A program made the translations under genes and the position numbers. A DNA stretch of 64,000 nt from Cercospora beticola. Taxonomy: Eukaryota; Ascomycota; Dothideomycetes; Mycosphaerellales; Mycosphaerellaceae. Shown here piece by piece: positions 45,976 to 56,817 of the stretch (position 1 is its first letter; every line of letters starts with the position of its first letter). The stretch lies in contig NC_088939.1 in the NCBI RefSeq assembly GCF_033473495.1, positions 1,736,001 to 1,800,000 of the forward strand, given 5' to 3'. Below the pieces are notes generated by a model. That model saw only the letters and a program-made list of their open reading frames with translations, made no database searches and was not told where the DNA came from.

Positions 45976-46533
45976 GTCCGCAACTGGGCGCTTGTGCGGG
46001 TCATAGCCAGGCAGTTGGAGCTACCCAGTTGGAAGATTTGTCGTGAGTCCCTACTCCAGGAAAACTCGTGACAATGTGTTGCGGATGGGAAGTGAGGTCG
46101 AGACAGAGATTTGTAGCTCAGACTACAGAGCACGTGCGGAGGTAGCTATGTGCCAAGACCTGCAATTAATGGTGGCACAGAAGCAGTCCTCCGTGTCAGA
46201 GCTCTACTCTCAGGGCCAGCTCATAGACCCCCGACAGGAGATTGTCTCTCCTCCATATCGCTGGTGACTTCCTTATTTCTTGTCCCCATTCACTTATCAG
46301 CACCGGAACAATGAGCAGAGTTGGAATACTCTGGACAAGCAAGTGAATACTTGTGCCACCACTTTTGGCTTGCAATCGTCTCGCTAAGCTCCTCGGACTC
46401 GATTTTGCTTCTCTTGCGCCCACTCTTCTCGACCTGTTCACCACACCTCGCAGCCTTCACTTCCGCCTGAAATACTACGCGGGACCATGTGGACCATCGA
46501 GGTATCGGCTGCGGTCCTCTCCATGCGCCTGCG
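45976..46533. other. Divergent intergenic region
   Basis: This 558-nt gap between the GID8 start (minus) and the uridine kinase gene (plus) should hold both promoters and the GID8 5' leader. Nothing specific was recognised. Confidence 0.45.
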
Positions 46534-48220
46534 ATGAACATTCCTTCCCTCGAGCTCCCTCTGGGCGCTTTCGCCTCATTGGACTCGCCCAAGACTGCCT
46601 CGAGTGCAACGCGTGCTCATTACTCGCCGCCATGGGCGAACACTTCCATCATCGGTGTGGCCGGTAGCTCAGGCTCTGGCAAGACATCATTGTCTATGGC
46701 CATCATCAGAGAGCTGAGCTTGCCATGGGTCGTCGTTATGTCGATGGACAGCTACTACAAGCCTCTCACCGAGGAGCAGTCGGCAGCTGCTTTCAGGAAC
46801 GAGTACGACTTTGACGCTCCCGAGGCTATTGACTTCGACAAGTTGGTGGAGAACCTGCGAGACATCAAGGCTGGGTAAGCTGACTCTTCCTTGCCTGTAA
46901 TACTTGTACTAATATCTTCCTAGCAAGAAGACCGACATCCCCGTCTACTCTTTCGAGAAGCATGCTCGCGTGGACAAGACAAACACCATATATTCGCCGC
47001 ATGTCCTGGTGTTGGAAGGCATCTTTGCACTTCACGATCAACGCATTCTCGACTTGCTTGATCTCCGCATCTTCACTGAAGCGGATGCTGATTTGTGTCT
47101 CTCTCGACGTGGTAAGTAACGTGTCATGCCTGTGAGAATCCCGCATACTGATAGAATGCAGTCCTCCGCGATGTTCGCGAGCGCGGTCGAGATATCGAAG
47201 GCTGCATCAAGCAGTGGTTCAGCTTCGTCAAGCCCAACTTCCACAAATATGTGGAGCCACAGCGAAACGTCGCAGGTATGTCAAATCCTTCTTCTTCTCA
47301 TTCAACACTGTGATGATTCAAAATTTCAATGCATAGTTCAACTGAAACTTCCTGTTGAAAAACAATTACCATCTTTCATCTTGTCTGACATGTGTTCTTT
47401 CGCCCCACAAATTTGTCGTGCCCATCCAGACGAGCTCGCACTGACAACTCTGCTAGACCTCATCGTGCCTCGTGGCATCGAGAACAAGGTGGCCATAAGT
47501 ATGGTATCCGATCGCATCCACAAGACACTCGATGAAAAGTCTCGCCAGCATCAGCTTGACCTGCAACGTCTGGGTCAGGTCTCCGGAGACGCAACTCTGT
47601 CTTCCAACGTGGAAATGCTGGAGCACACCAACCAAGTCCGCGGCATCAACACCATTCTTATGAATCCTGCTCTCGAGCGTGAGGACTTTATCTTCTACTT
47701 TGATCGTCTAGCAGTCATGCTTGTCGAGCAGGCATTCGCGGCTGGAATGTGCTACCGGCAGCAGGTAGTCAACACTCCCGTTCCCGGTGAAATCTACAAC
47801 GGCCTCACCGTCGATGGCGCGGTCTCCGCTGTCGTCATCTTGCGAGGTGGCGCGTGTCTCGAGACTGGTCTGAAGCGCGTGGTTCCCGATTGTCGTATCG
47901 GCCGCATGCTGATCCAGACCAACTTCCGCACAGGCGAGCCGGAGCTGCACTACTTCAAACTCAGTCCGGACGTGGAGACCCATAAGAGGGTCCTGCTCAT
48001 GGATCCACAGATGAGCAGTGGCGGCGCCGCTCTTATGGCTGTCCGTGTCTTGCTCGACCATGGCGTCAAGGAAAGCCACATCGTCTTCGTCACTTACATG
48101 GCTGGCAAGGATGGCTTGAACAGGCTCATGAACGTGTATCCGGAGATCAAAGTGGTGGTTTGCAGGATCGTTGGCGACACGGAGCCCAGGTGGGTCGAGC
48201 AGAGGTACCTTGGCTGCTAA
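46534..48220 (+). CDS. Uridine kinase - uracil phosphoribosyltransferase-like fusion
   Basis: Predicted 468 aa from 46534-46874, 46924-47111, 47162-47275 and 47457-48220. The introns are 49, 50 and 181 nt and all phases agree. The kinase half has the P-loop GVAGSSGSGKTS (residues about 41-52), the MSMDSYYKPL segment, FDAPEAIDFDKL and the uridine-kinase block VRERGRDIEGCIKQWFSFVK. It phosphorylates uridine or cytidine in pyrimidine salvage. The second half is UPRT-like (YNGLTVDGAVSAVVILRGGA, GRMLIQTNFRTGEPELHYFK). Its PRPP-binding loop reads MDPQMSSGGAALMAV, diverged from the bacterial DPM-x-ATG form. The protein ends WVEQRYLGC. This architecture matches fungal/UCKL1-type fusions, in which UPRT activity is often lost. 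Confidence 0.93.
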
Positions 48221-48537
48221 TGTAGTGGTAGCGTGAACCTGCGACCTGCTTTGGGTATCAGCAATGACTATTCTCCATCGATCGGAAAGTTTCCAGCGAC
48301 TCGCAGTCGTCCGTTGTTCTGTAGTTGGAAGATACTAGCGCACTGTGGCAGCTCATCGGCGCCAAGCCATTCCCGCTCCGCTCACTCGTCCCTTGTACAA
48401 ATAGCCACTGCTTCCAAAACGACTCCAAAGTGACAGACCAGGCGAGTATCAGAATTCGCGCTCCTTGTCAACCTCAAGTCGGCGCTGAAAGACGTCTGTC
48501 ACCCACAGCTCACATCGGTTGGAACCGTCCACGAGCC
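48221..48537. other. Intergenic region
   Basis: This 317-nt gap lies between the uridine kinase fusion and the second RBR gene. The RBR frame is open upstream to 48325, but that part lacks protein-like features. No motif was recognised. Confidence 0.45.
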
Positions 48538-49413
48538 ATGACGGAACCCGACGGACAGGGCGAGACCCATCCCACACGGTATTGTGGAAATTGCTGCGAG
48601 TATGAAGACGAGTCCTCCTTCCCGAACACTTCCTCCTGCAGCCACGGCGTCCTGAGTTGCTCGGACTGCTGGGACAGACACCTCACGAACGAGCTCGCCA
48701 CATTCCCGCCTGATGAGCTTCGTTGCATGGAGGACAATTGCATGAAAAGTCTGAACACCGAAGACATGATGGCATACGCCAGTCGGAGCGTCTTTGAGCG
48801 GTATGCCTGACACCAAACCTCAACCCCTTCCCTCCCTACTCTCAAATGGCTGACTGCTCCCAGATACTCAGATCTCTGCCTCCTTGCCCTCCTTCGCCGG
48901 GATCCCGACTTCCACTACTGCTCACGCGTCAACTGCAACTCCGGCCTATTCCAGGATCCTTGCCGCGAGAAGTTCCATTGCCCGGAGTGCGGACATGAGC
49001 ACTGCACCAAATGCGATAGCGACTGGCACGAAGCCCAGACTTGCACCGAGTACGCGAACGAAACCCGCCGCGACGAGAACGAAGAAGATACGGCTTCTGC
49101 AGAAACGGTCGAAGCCACGACAAAGGCTTGCCCTAGCTGTGAAGCGAGGATTGAGAAGAAAGAGTGAGTTGTCTAGAACTTCTGTTCAGTGGTAAAGATG
49201 CTAATGACCAACAGTGGTTGCGAACACATGACTTGTAAGTGGTTGCTTCTGCGCTCGACACGATGACCGAGGTTGCTAACATCCCTGATCCTAGGCCAAC
49301 GCTGCTATCATGAGTTCTGCTGGGTGTGCCTTGCCGACTATGGCCCTATAGATCGGGAAGAGGATAATGCGCACAACGAGGACTGTCCTCTCGGGCTGCC
49401 GCAAGACAACTAG
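48538..49413 (+). CDS. RBR-type (RING-IBR-RING) E3 ubiquitin ligase-like protein 2
   Basis: Predicted 233 aa from 48538-48800, 48864-49163, 49215-49234 and 49295-49413; all phases agree. A RING1-like part (RYCGNCCEYEDE, CSHGVLSCSDCWDRHL, CMEDNCMKSL) is followed by an IBR (HYCSRVNCNSG, FHCPECGHEHCTKCDSDWHE) and a compact RING2 (KACPSCEARIEKKDGCEHMT, CQRCYHEFCWVC). The RING2 GCEHMTC turn with its following cysteines is textbook RBR, and the C at the T-C junction is the likely catalytic cysteine. Exon 3 is only 20 nt and encodes most of that turn. The end (NEDCPLGLPQDN) is short, so this is a small RBR protein. It resembles the gene 5 kb upstream in its RING1 wording. Confidence 0.88.
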
Positions 49414-49650
49414 TCACTATGCTCAGCAGTCGAGACTTTGCAAACGACGGCCACAATTTGCAAAAGCTCGAACTGGCGGCCACCTGCGCACTTGATGGTG
49501 CATTCTGGAGCCTGCGAGGGACCAGCGAATCTTGGAAAAAGAGAACGCATACACCGGAAAGGTGTTGAGGGCTATGCTCGAGAATCTTCTCGTGGACGTT
49601 GATACCTAGACCAACTAAACACCAAAGCGCACAAAGACTCTCCGTGATCC

Positions 49651-50592
49651 TCACTCCTGGAGAACTTCAACAGCGATAGCTCTAAATCTCACCTCGCCGA
49701 ATCCAGCGCTCACCGTATCTCTATCACTGATTCGCCATTGTGCATTTCCAATACTGATATGCGTTCTGTCCATGAGAACGCCAGGCCGGATGCAGTTCAA
49801 TGTGCACGTCTGATCCTCGCGAGGCACGATCGTGCAGTTCACGACAGCCTGGATTCGCCCTGAACCACTGTTCGTTTGTCCACCTGGTGCTGCCGCCAGC
49901 TCGAGCCTTTCCTCCCCAGCTACCTCAACCTCGCCGGGTGGTCTCTCGCCGATCAAGACGCGAACTATGTCGGATAATGTTTGTACGTTATTGGTTCCTG
50001 GAACGAAGGTGAAGATGAGTGCCGACTCGGGGGCCGCAGATGGAACAATGAATTCGACATCTGGCAAAGGATTCCTGTCGTCTTCTTGACTCGCGTAATT
50101 TCCTTCCAAAGCGGCGGCCTCGGGCACTTCGCTGTCGTCAACCTCGACTGCCTGTATGCGAAATGTGGATGGAGTCGTAGGTAGAGGTTGAGCACCTGAG
50201 ATCACTGTCACCGTAGTGGTTACAGGTTTTGGGCGCGTCACGATGCAGCTGCAAGCAGATGCGATGACGGATTTCTTTGTGTAGCCGGCGAAACACTTTG
50301 GCTTTGGCTCATAAGGCCGTCTCTTGAGCAGCTTGCCAGCTTCGGATCTGGGGCTGACCACTGCACTAGCCTTACATGGACCTGGTGTTGGAGGAACGGT
50401 AACTGTCGAAGTCGTGACTGATGGGGTGATGCTTAGGTACGAACTGCAGTATTTCGATGCAGGTTTCTGCTGTTTGAATGCGGTGACTATCTTCTTAACA
50501 CTAGAGCAGAAGTGCTTGTTGTTGTTTGCATATTGACGCTGAGGCTCAGCGACAACAACGCCAAGCAGGCATGCGAGTAGTAGCCAGAGCAT
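49651..50592 (-). CDS. Secreted protein, Thr/Pro/Val-rich, unknown
   Basis: 313 aa from the ATG at 50592. The first 18 residues form a signal peptide (MLWLLLACLLGVVVAEPQ, Ala-x-Ala-like cleavage near VVAEP). The frame is open further upstream, but that part would bury the signal. The mature part has paired cysteines (HFCSSVKKI, KYCSSYLS, ACSCIVTRP) and Thr/Val runs (TPSVTTSTVTVPPTPGP, TTTVTVI) typical of O-glycosylated fungal wall proteins. The C-terminal third seems folded, with VVNCTIVPREDQTCTLNCIR and a closing EVRFRAIAVEVLQE. No catalytic domain and no clear GPI signal were seen. Likely extracellular or wall-bound; the role is unknown. Confidence 0.66.
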   Translation of the reverse strand: MLWLLLACLLGVVVAEPQRQYANNNKHFCSSVKKIVTAFKQQKPASKYCSSYLSITPSVTTSTVTVPPTPGPCKASAVVSPRSEAGKLLKRRPYEPKPKCFAGYTKKSVIASACSCIVTRPKPVTTTVTVISGAQPLPTTPSTFRIQAVEVDDSEVPEAAALEGNYASQEDDRNPLPDVEFIVPSAAPESALIFTFVPGTNNVQTLSDIVRVLIGERPPGEVEVAGEERLELAAAPGGQTNSGSGRIQAVVNCTIVPREDQTCTLNCIRPGVLMDRTHISIGNAQWRISDRDTVSAGFGEVRFRAIAVEVLQE

Positions 50593-52192
50593 TGTCGGAA
50601 GTCGAGAGAGTCGAAACTGTCCTAAGACGATCAGATGGAAATCCCGCGATCTTGTACCGTATCCTATTCCTTTGCCGCGGCCAAGACATCGCATGTCAGC
50701 CCACATTTGTGGCGTATATATAGTTTCGACGCACAGCGTCTCGGTCCTGGACGTTAGTAGGTGTAAAACGACCTGCTCGCTGTAGCAACCTCGCTGAGCT
50801 TCGAAGGGCCACAGAACACCGGAGGACCGCCCTTGAATTTATCTCTTGTGTGAATTTGACGATCATATAGGGAGCTGATCATGACAGTCAGTCTTGTACG
50901 CCAAAAGTGAGAAGAGTGGCATTGGCTGGGTATTCCAGATTCGTACGTGTAGGTTCAAGTAGATCATGTTGACCGTCAGCTCCAATCGCGATTGGCGACA
51001 GTATGCACGACCCAGCTCCGCACTTCTCGCACATCTGTCGTAGATTTTACAAGCACCACGCGCTGTCATTGCTGCGGTCATGCCATTACTGCCTTCAATT
51101 CATCGCGTGTACTTGCTTGGGTCAGGCGAGAATACTGGACCGGGAACGTGTTGATGGGCGCTACTTTACGTGAAGCTTGTGAGCTCAAACATGAAAAAGT
51201 TGTCGGGGAGCATCTGAATCGTATTTCCCCCAAGCAGAAGCCAGGAACGAGGGAACGTCGGAGAAAGGTGCCATTAATTGGAAGTTGTAGTGGGGCCGAC
51301 TATCCCCAATACGGAAGCAGTTTTGAGAAGGAGAAATGCAAGAACGACTGTGCGAAGTAACAAAATCGACGCCGTTGAAAAACTCTTCTCTGCGTCATTT
51401 GCAGTCCATCTCATGGAGGCTTGTCACAATCCTGCGAAATGTCTCTGAATTATTGAGCCGACCTGCTACATGGTAATACGACTGGGATGGTATACAGTCG
51501 TTTCGACTGAGCTGTCTGGGTGAGACCAAGACCAGAAGGACTTCCGTTATGGCTCGAAGACGGATGGCCGATGAAGTGATGCCAATTTCGTACAGAATCT
51601 CAGCCGCACGCAGTCCAGAGCTACTTCCCGTCAGTAATACGTCTTCTTCACTCATACAATTGTGACTCAGTTGAGATATGATAAGGATCGGGAGAGTAGT
51701 GTGATGCGGACATGTGTGGCATTGTCATTGCACGCCGCCAGCTCTTGCCAGAGTTGGTCAGTCACGCATCAATATCGAGTGACTAGTCTGGTGTCTAAAT
51801 GTATTATGCTTCTTCGTCTTTCTTTTCTTCCTTGTCGCATTGGTCTCGTGCCGCAATGTAGCAGGACATCAGCAACGCACAAAGCGCGCCGTGTCCATGT
51901 TGCCAAGCAATAAATCTTCATGTGTGTCGTTACCACCGGCGACTGAGCCCTTCAGAGCACCAGTGGTGTCTCAGACTGCACCACCACCCAGTATCGTCAA
52001 CGAAACCCATTTTCTCCCTCAATGAACGCCATATTTTTCCCTATGCTGTGGTTGTTTGTGTGTGACTCCGTCGCTATGATCAAGAATGCAAGTGCTATGT
52101 TTCGCTCCGACATGAAACAACAGAATGGGTATCTTCCGCAGCAAGCAGGCTCGTAAGATGCAAAGTCGCAAAGAATGGAGAGGATGCCGCTT
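50593..52192. other. Gene-free stretch, 1.6 kb
   Basis: This lies between the start of the secreted-protein gene and the end of the OTU gene, both minus strand. Several frames of 60-120 codons have no recognisable features. No repeat or RNA gene was recognised. Confidence 0.5.
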
Positions 52193-53609
52193 TCAAATGA
52201 AGAGAGTCCGCAGCGGCTCGACCGGCGGTGTCTCGGTCATACCTTTGGCACGTAACGCCAAGCCCACTGATGCCGCTGATTCTTGCTTTGCAGAATCGGC
52301 TTCAGCTTGATGCCGCTCTTTGCGGGCCTTCTTTTGGGCTTGCTTCTGCATGTCCTTCTTGTCTCGTGCTGAAACACGTGGACCGGACTGCTTTTGTGAA
52401 GTCTTGCCGGGCGGCGGTTTCGGCGGTAACAGCTTGATTCTAATGGGCGGCTTGGCGGGCGCCGCGGTCGTGGTGGACGCGTCTTGTGAAAGAGATGTGG
52501 TCTTCACGTTGGGCGACACGTCGTTGCCATCGGTCGAGGTTGGTTGAGTGCTTGATGAGCGAGGCATGGCGTCTGGTTGTGTGGACGTCTCTGAGGCGAA
52601 ACTGCCAAAGGATTCTTCGCTGCCGTCGTGGTTGATGAGAGTCGAGAGAGCATGCTTGGGGTCACGAGTCCTCTCCTTGTGTGCTCGCGAAGCTCTGCTC
52701 ATACGTCGATCCTGCTTCTTGTTGGGGCCGTCATGCGTGTCATCATCACTGTCATGGTCACGCTCTACACTGGAGCTCTCGACTTGCGACGAAGTGCTGC
52801 CTTGCTCGTCCGCGTCGAGCAGATTGTTCACCGCCAAATCAATATTACCCTTTGTCGCTTCGAGAGCTCTCTTAATGGTGACCTTATCTGCCAAAAAGGG
52901 TAACGACTTGGAAACCACATCGATCATCCATGGAAGCACTGGTGACGTCTTCGACAGGACTTCTCTCTGTTTTGCCTCTTCCTCGGGTGACAGTACCTTG
53001 ACCTGCACGTTGGGCATGCCCGTATGAGGCCCATCGAGGTTTCGTATCGACGAGTAGTGTTCCCACGTGTGGTAGGCAATGTGTGCTACGGGTCGAGAAG
53101 TGTCGCCTTCACCATCACTGCCACCCGACACCATAAACGCGTAATCACGTTGATAGATCTTCACGTCGTAGCCCATTGCCGATGAGAAGGCTACAATCTC
53201 CATGTTGTCACCATACGTGCCACCACGGGCCATGGAGGCGAGGTGGTTCTCGAAGACTCGGTCGATGTCGGCGGGGGAGGGAGGTTGGAAGGAAGCAGGC
53301 GAGGAGTAGGAGCCGGCATTTTTGCGTTTGGGGTTGCGTCGAATGCCTCCGCCGGGGTTCACGTCAATGAACTGTTTGTAGTAGTCGGCATGCTCACGCA
53401 TGTAATCGATGACACGCGAGCGAATGGCGGCGTGTTCATTTTGGTGACCATACAGCTGGTCGGACAGGGCGTTGAAGAGGCAGTTGCCTGCAGACGCGCC
53501 GTGTTAGTGGAGGCCATCCAGGTGCTGCACTGGTGTATGGCGTGTCCTTACCGTCTCCGCGTATGTCAGCTGCGTAGAGTCCCAGTGACGAAAGCAAAGG
53601 AAACTCCAT
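52193..53609 (-). CDS. OTU-domain deubiquitinase, OTUD3-like
   Basis: 450 aa from 53609-53552 and 53487-52193, with a 64-nt intron (GTAAGG...CTGCAG) inside the catalytic motif. The joined sequence IRGDGNCLFNALSDQLYG contains the OTU Asp and nucleophile Cys (residue about 22). The family blocks MREHADYYKQFI and GGTYGDNMEIVAFSSAMGYD follow, then the catalytic His in HIAYHTWEHYSSIR. A UBA-like helix set (LADKVTIKRALEATKGNIDL) and a long polar tail follow, ending EPLRTLFI as in OTUD3-type proteins. The protease removes ubiquitin chains. The usual basic N-terminal leader is absent, so a further upstream exon may be missed. Confidence 0.88.
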
Positions 53610-55152
53610 TTGCCTCACTTCGCGTGAGCAGTGAGGCAGTGAGTGCTGGTCTCACTGTTAGTGGCATGCATAGTACCCCCGTCGCCGCTCAGCTGCGTGT
53701 GCGAGCAAGCGACCTCGGGGCGGAGTGGAGAGTTGGAGGTGTTGTGGTGGAGGAGTCGAAGAGGCAAGAGGATTGCTGCTGGAGCTGCCGCTGGCTGCTC
53801 GTGTGGCAGGAGCACGCAGAAAAGACCAGCTTCGGCAAAAAGACAAGGCTTAGGAGGGGATACGTAATTGGCCAGGCCAAACTTACACACCTTGGAAGAG
53901 CGATGTTCTGCCACCTGCTGCCACTGCCGCTCCAGCGCCGGCGGTGAAGCGCAGTGGATGTCGAGACGCAGTATGCAACCGGCCTGAGTCGCGCGCTGCC
54001 TCGTCGGTGCGCTGCTGCTGCTGCTGCTGGAGGATCGTGTCGTGGGCGTGTGAGCTGCGGCGGATAGCTCCTCAGGCACACCGCGCGCGCAGCCACTTGG
54101 AGAGCTGGACAGCTTCCGGCACTCCAGATGACGTGCAGGCGTACAGGAGGAGAGAGAAATCCGAGATGAAAGGGAGGTGAAGCTGCGACGGATGACTGGA
54201 ATTTGCCTCCGGTTTGCACCAACGATGATTATCACTGCCTGGTGAACAGCAGCACCAAAGTGTGCACAGCAATCATCTGCTCCTTTCACCGCGTGCATGA
54301 ACCTCCACCGCGTGAATGACCGACGGCCCATCACGGGATCGCGAGAGGCGGCGGCTTGTCTTGCATGTGAGCGCCGAATGACTCAATACCGGCATCTGGC
54401 AGTGCTGACACTCTACGCATGCTTCGATGCATGAACTACTCCCTCCAGTCCTTCTTCACTACTGACCCCTCCATCGCCGCACGCCGCACGCAAATTACTT
54501 TTGAGATTCTGTCGCTGCCTCAGGCGCAATACTGTTCGGAGCTTTGCGGCTTGAAATTCGGCCACCAAAACCCAAGACTTTCAAGTCCGGCGCAGGGGTT
54601 TGACGCTTTACCCTCCTCGACTACACATTGCAATATCTGAGACACTCGCCTCAATGTTACAATGTGGAAGCGCTCTTGCCTGCCTCTCATGCACAGCAGA
54701 ATTCGCCTCGCGCGCGGCCTGACCACTTCTACATTCCTCCTGCGCCGCTCGGCATGCATTGGTCAGTCGCTCAATCGCCGTGCGTGGTACGCAATGCTTC
54801 AGGAGATTCCAGCTATATGAGGTATTGTAGTCGCCCGAATGCATTCGTTTTCGTAAATTCGTGCTTCTTGTTCTCGCCCGTCGCTCTTTCCAGCTGCGTG
54901 TTACATTCTTACTATCGTTCTTTACTTGCTTACTTCTAGCTTCAACGTTCGTTCCTACTTTGAAAGTCACAGAAATTCGGGTCCGGGACTCGACACAGCA
55001 ACGGCACACAGAACGTTGACACTTCGGACCCAACACCACACTCGCTGACACGACACAAACGCTACGACATTCACGTCACTGGTTGACACCCACGCACTTC
55101 GTACGGCATGGACCAGAGAGCAACTCGTCAACTATGGAACCCAGTACGGACC
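53610..55152. other. Divergent intergenic region, 1.5 kb
   Basis: This lies between the OTU gene (minus) and a secreted-protein gene (plus). The longest frames are on the minus strand (53615-54334) and are low in complexity. The part nearest the OTU gene may contain its 5' leader or an unseen first exon. Nothing else was recognised. Confidence 0.45.
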
Positions 55153-56460
55153 ATGAGAATGGCTTTCACTTTTCTCGCATTGGCAGCGCCGGCGCTTGCT
55201 CTTCCACTTCCACAGAACAGCCTAACCGCTGGAAACACGACCACGACAGTACCGATCATGAAGACAGCGATATATGTTGCTAATGTCACAGACCCGGCAT
55301 TGACTAGAGACTCTTGTGGATCAGCACGTATTGGTGACAGAGTGCTCTGGACTTGCAGGGACACTCAAGGCTACGACGCTCAGACCGGCAAGCCAATCGC
55401 AATGCCAATGATGACCAACAGCGCGGCATGGACAAATTTGAGTCCAAGTGGAGGTCCACTATTGGCACCCGGACCAGTGGGCGCCGGATCAAATGGCAGC
55501 AATTCGATTTTACAAATGTATGGCGGAAACACATTGACCATGCCAGCCTACTACCCACTCCAAGATACTCAGTGCCCTGACTCTGGAGCGTGCGAAGACG
55601 GGACTCGATATGTGGTTTGGCCGGACCAGCCACCTCTGATCTCACAACAAGGAAGTGATGGCAGCGCCGTTGCCTACACATGGATTCCCAACCAGCAATT
55701 GCGCGGAGTCAATAACGGCATCACCATCAATCCTTTGTACCGTCTGTACAAGGAAACATACACACCCTCAGCGGACGCGAATGCTCTTCCCGAAGTGGAG
55801 ATCATCTCCACATCTTTCTATGGCGAGAATGCCATAGGATACGGTCGCTATGGATCGATGATACACGACAATATGGCCTACCTCTATGGCCAGACAGCCG
55901 ATCGTGAGACAACGCTGGCACGCGTCTCGCCAGATCGGATAGAGGACCGAACGGCATACCAGTACTATCAGGCGTCCACTCAGACTTGGACCAACTCTTC
56001 ACCTGTTTTCAATACTTCTACAGTTTCCACAGCCGCGCCAAAGTTCTTCAACAGCACGTCGTATTCAACAATTGCTGAGGCAAGGGACCTACAATCAACC
56101 TACGTGATTCCCAACGCCGGTCTCGGAGGGCAGGGAACCTTTTATTACAGCTCTTACTTCTCTCGCTTCATCTGGATTGGACAATCTGTGGGACTCGATG
56201 GCGGTAGCGCGACATTCTACATTACAGCCTCTCCTTCTCCCGAAGGACCATGGGCTGAGCCACAAAAGCTCTTTGTTGGGCAGGATGGGGATCATGATAT
56301 TGTAGGCGGATACTCTTTGCAGGCGCATCCAGCTTTGCTGCCCAGCGGACCTGGAGTCGCGAGCGAGAAAGGGATCTATCTCAGCTGGACGCAGCAATGG
56401 CGGGAAAGTACAGTTGGGTCCGGATACACGACGCCTTTGGTGTATTTGGAGTTCGAGTGA
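55153..56460 (+). CDS. Secreted protein, possibly DUF4185-like beta-propeller
   Basis: 435 aa from the ATG at 55153; the frame is open to 55108. The signal peptide is MRMAFTFLALAAPALALPLP with Ala-x-Ala near residue 17. The mature chain has a block near its start (TRDSCGSARIGDRVLWTCRD) similar to the SRD-G-S-x-G-x-x-W pattern of fungal DUF4185 proteins. It has many aromatic and glycine turns, consistent with a beta-propeller. Later segments are TFYYSSYFSRFIWIGQSV and SPEGPWAEPQKLF, and the end is VYLEFE. Several N-glycosylation sites occur (NGS, NTT, NTS). It is probably extracellular, perhaps carbohydrate-related. The propeller idea is inference; no catalytic residues can be named. Confidence 0.7.
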   Translation: MRMAFTFLALAAPALALPLPQNSLTAGNTTTTVPIMKTAIYVANVTDPALTRDSCGSARIGDRVLWTCRDTQGYDAQTGKPIAMPMMTNSAAWTNLSPSGGPLLAPGPVGAGSNGSNSILQMYGGNTLTMPAYYPLQDTQCPDSGACEDGTRYVVWPDQPPLISQQGSDGSAVAYTWIPNQQLRGVNNGITINPLYRLYKETYTPSADANALPEVEIISTSFYGENAIGYGRYGSMIHDNMAYLYGQTADRETTLARVSPDRIEDRTAYQYYQASTQTWTNSSPVFNTSTVSTAAPKFFNSTSYSTIAEARDLQSTYVIPNAGLGGQGTFYYSSYFSRFIWIGQSVGLDGGSATFYITASPSPEGPWAEPQKLFVGQDGDHDIVGGYSLQAHPALLPSGPGVASEKGIYLSWTQQWRESTVGSGYTTPLVYLEFE

Positions 56461-56817
56461 AGAAGAGCATTCGCGGAACTGCATGACTGTAGGTAGATGT
56501 ATTCGAACAAATCGACGGCCGTGCCATTCGCAAAAGGCCTGCTTGCCAATTCTGGTGCTCTTGCGGGCACGCTTGCGAAGTGAAGCTGACGCTGAAGCTA
56601 ACGAAGCAGGGTCAGTTGTCGCTCCTGCCCGTTCACTTCCCGACGCGTCTATCGCGCGCTTGCTGTTGGTGTCACAGGCTGCAGGCTGCCGTCCACCCCC
56701 ACTCCCCACTCCCCACCCAGCTCCCGCCGCCTGGTCACAAGCAAACACCAATCTCTCCAAAACGCCGCCGCACCGTCGAACGCGCTTCTGCTTGCGCAAG
56801 CCTCAAGGAACACAATC
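56461..56817. other. Intergenic region
   Basis: This 357-nt gap before the DUF6604 gene has a pyrimidine/CCAC-rich tract near 56690-56740 and no other feature. Confidence 0.45.

Noticed and set aside
53615..54334. 239-codon minus-strand frame upstream of the OTU gene
   Set aside because: Low-complexity Ser/Ala/Arg content, not joined in frame to the OTU exon, and no similarity to the expected basic leader.
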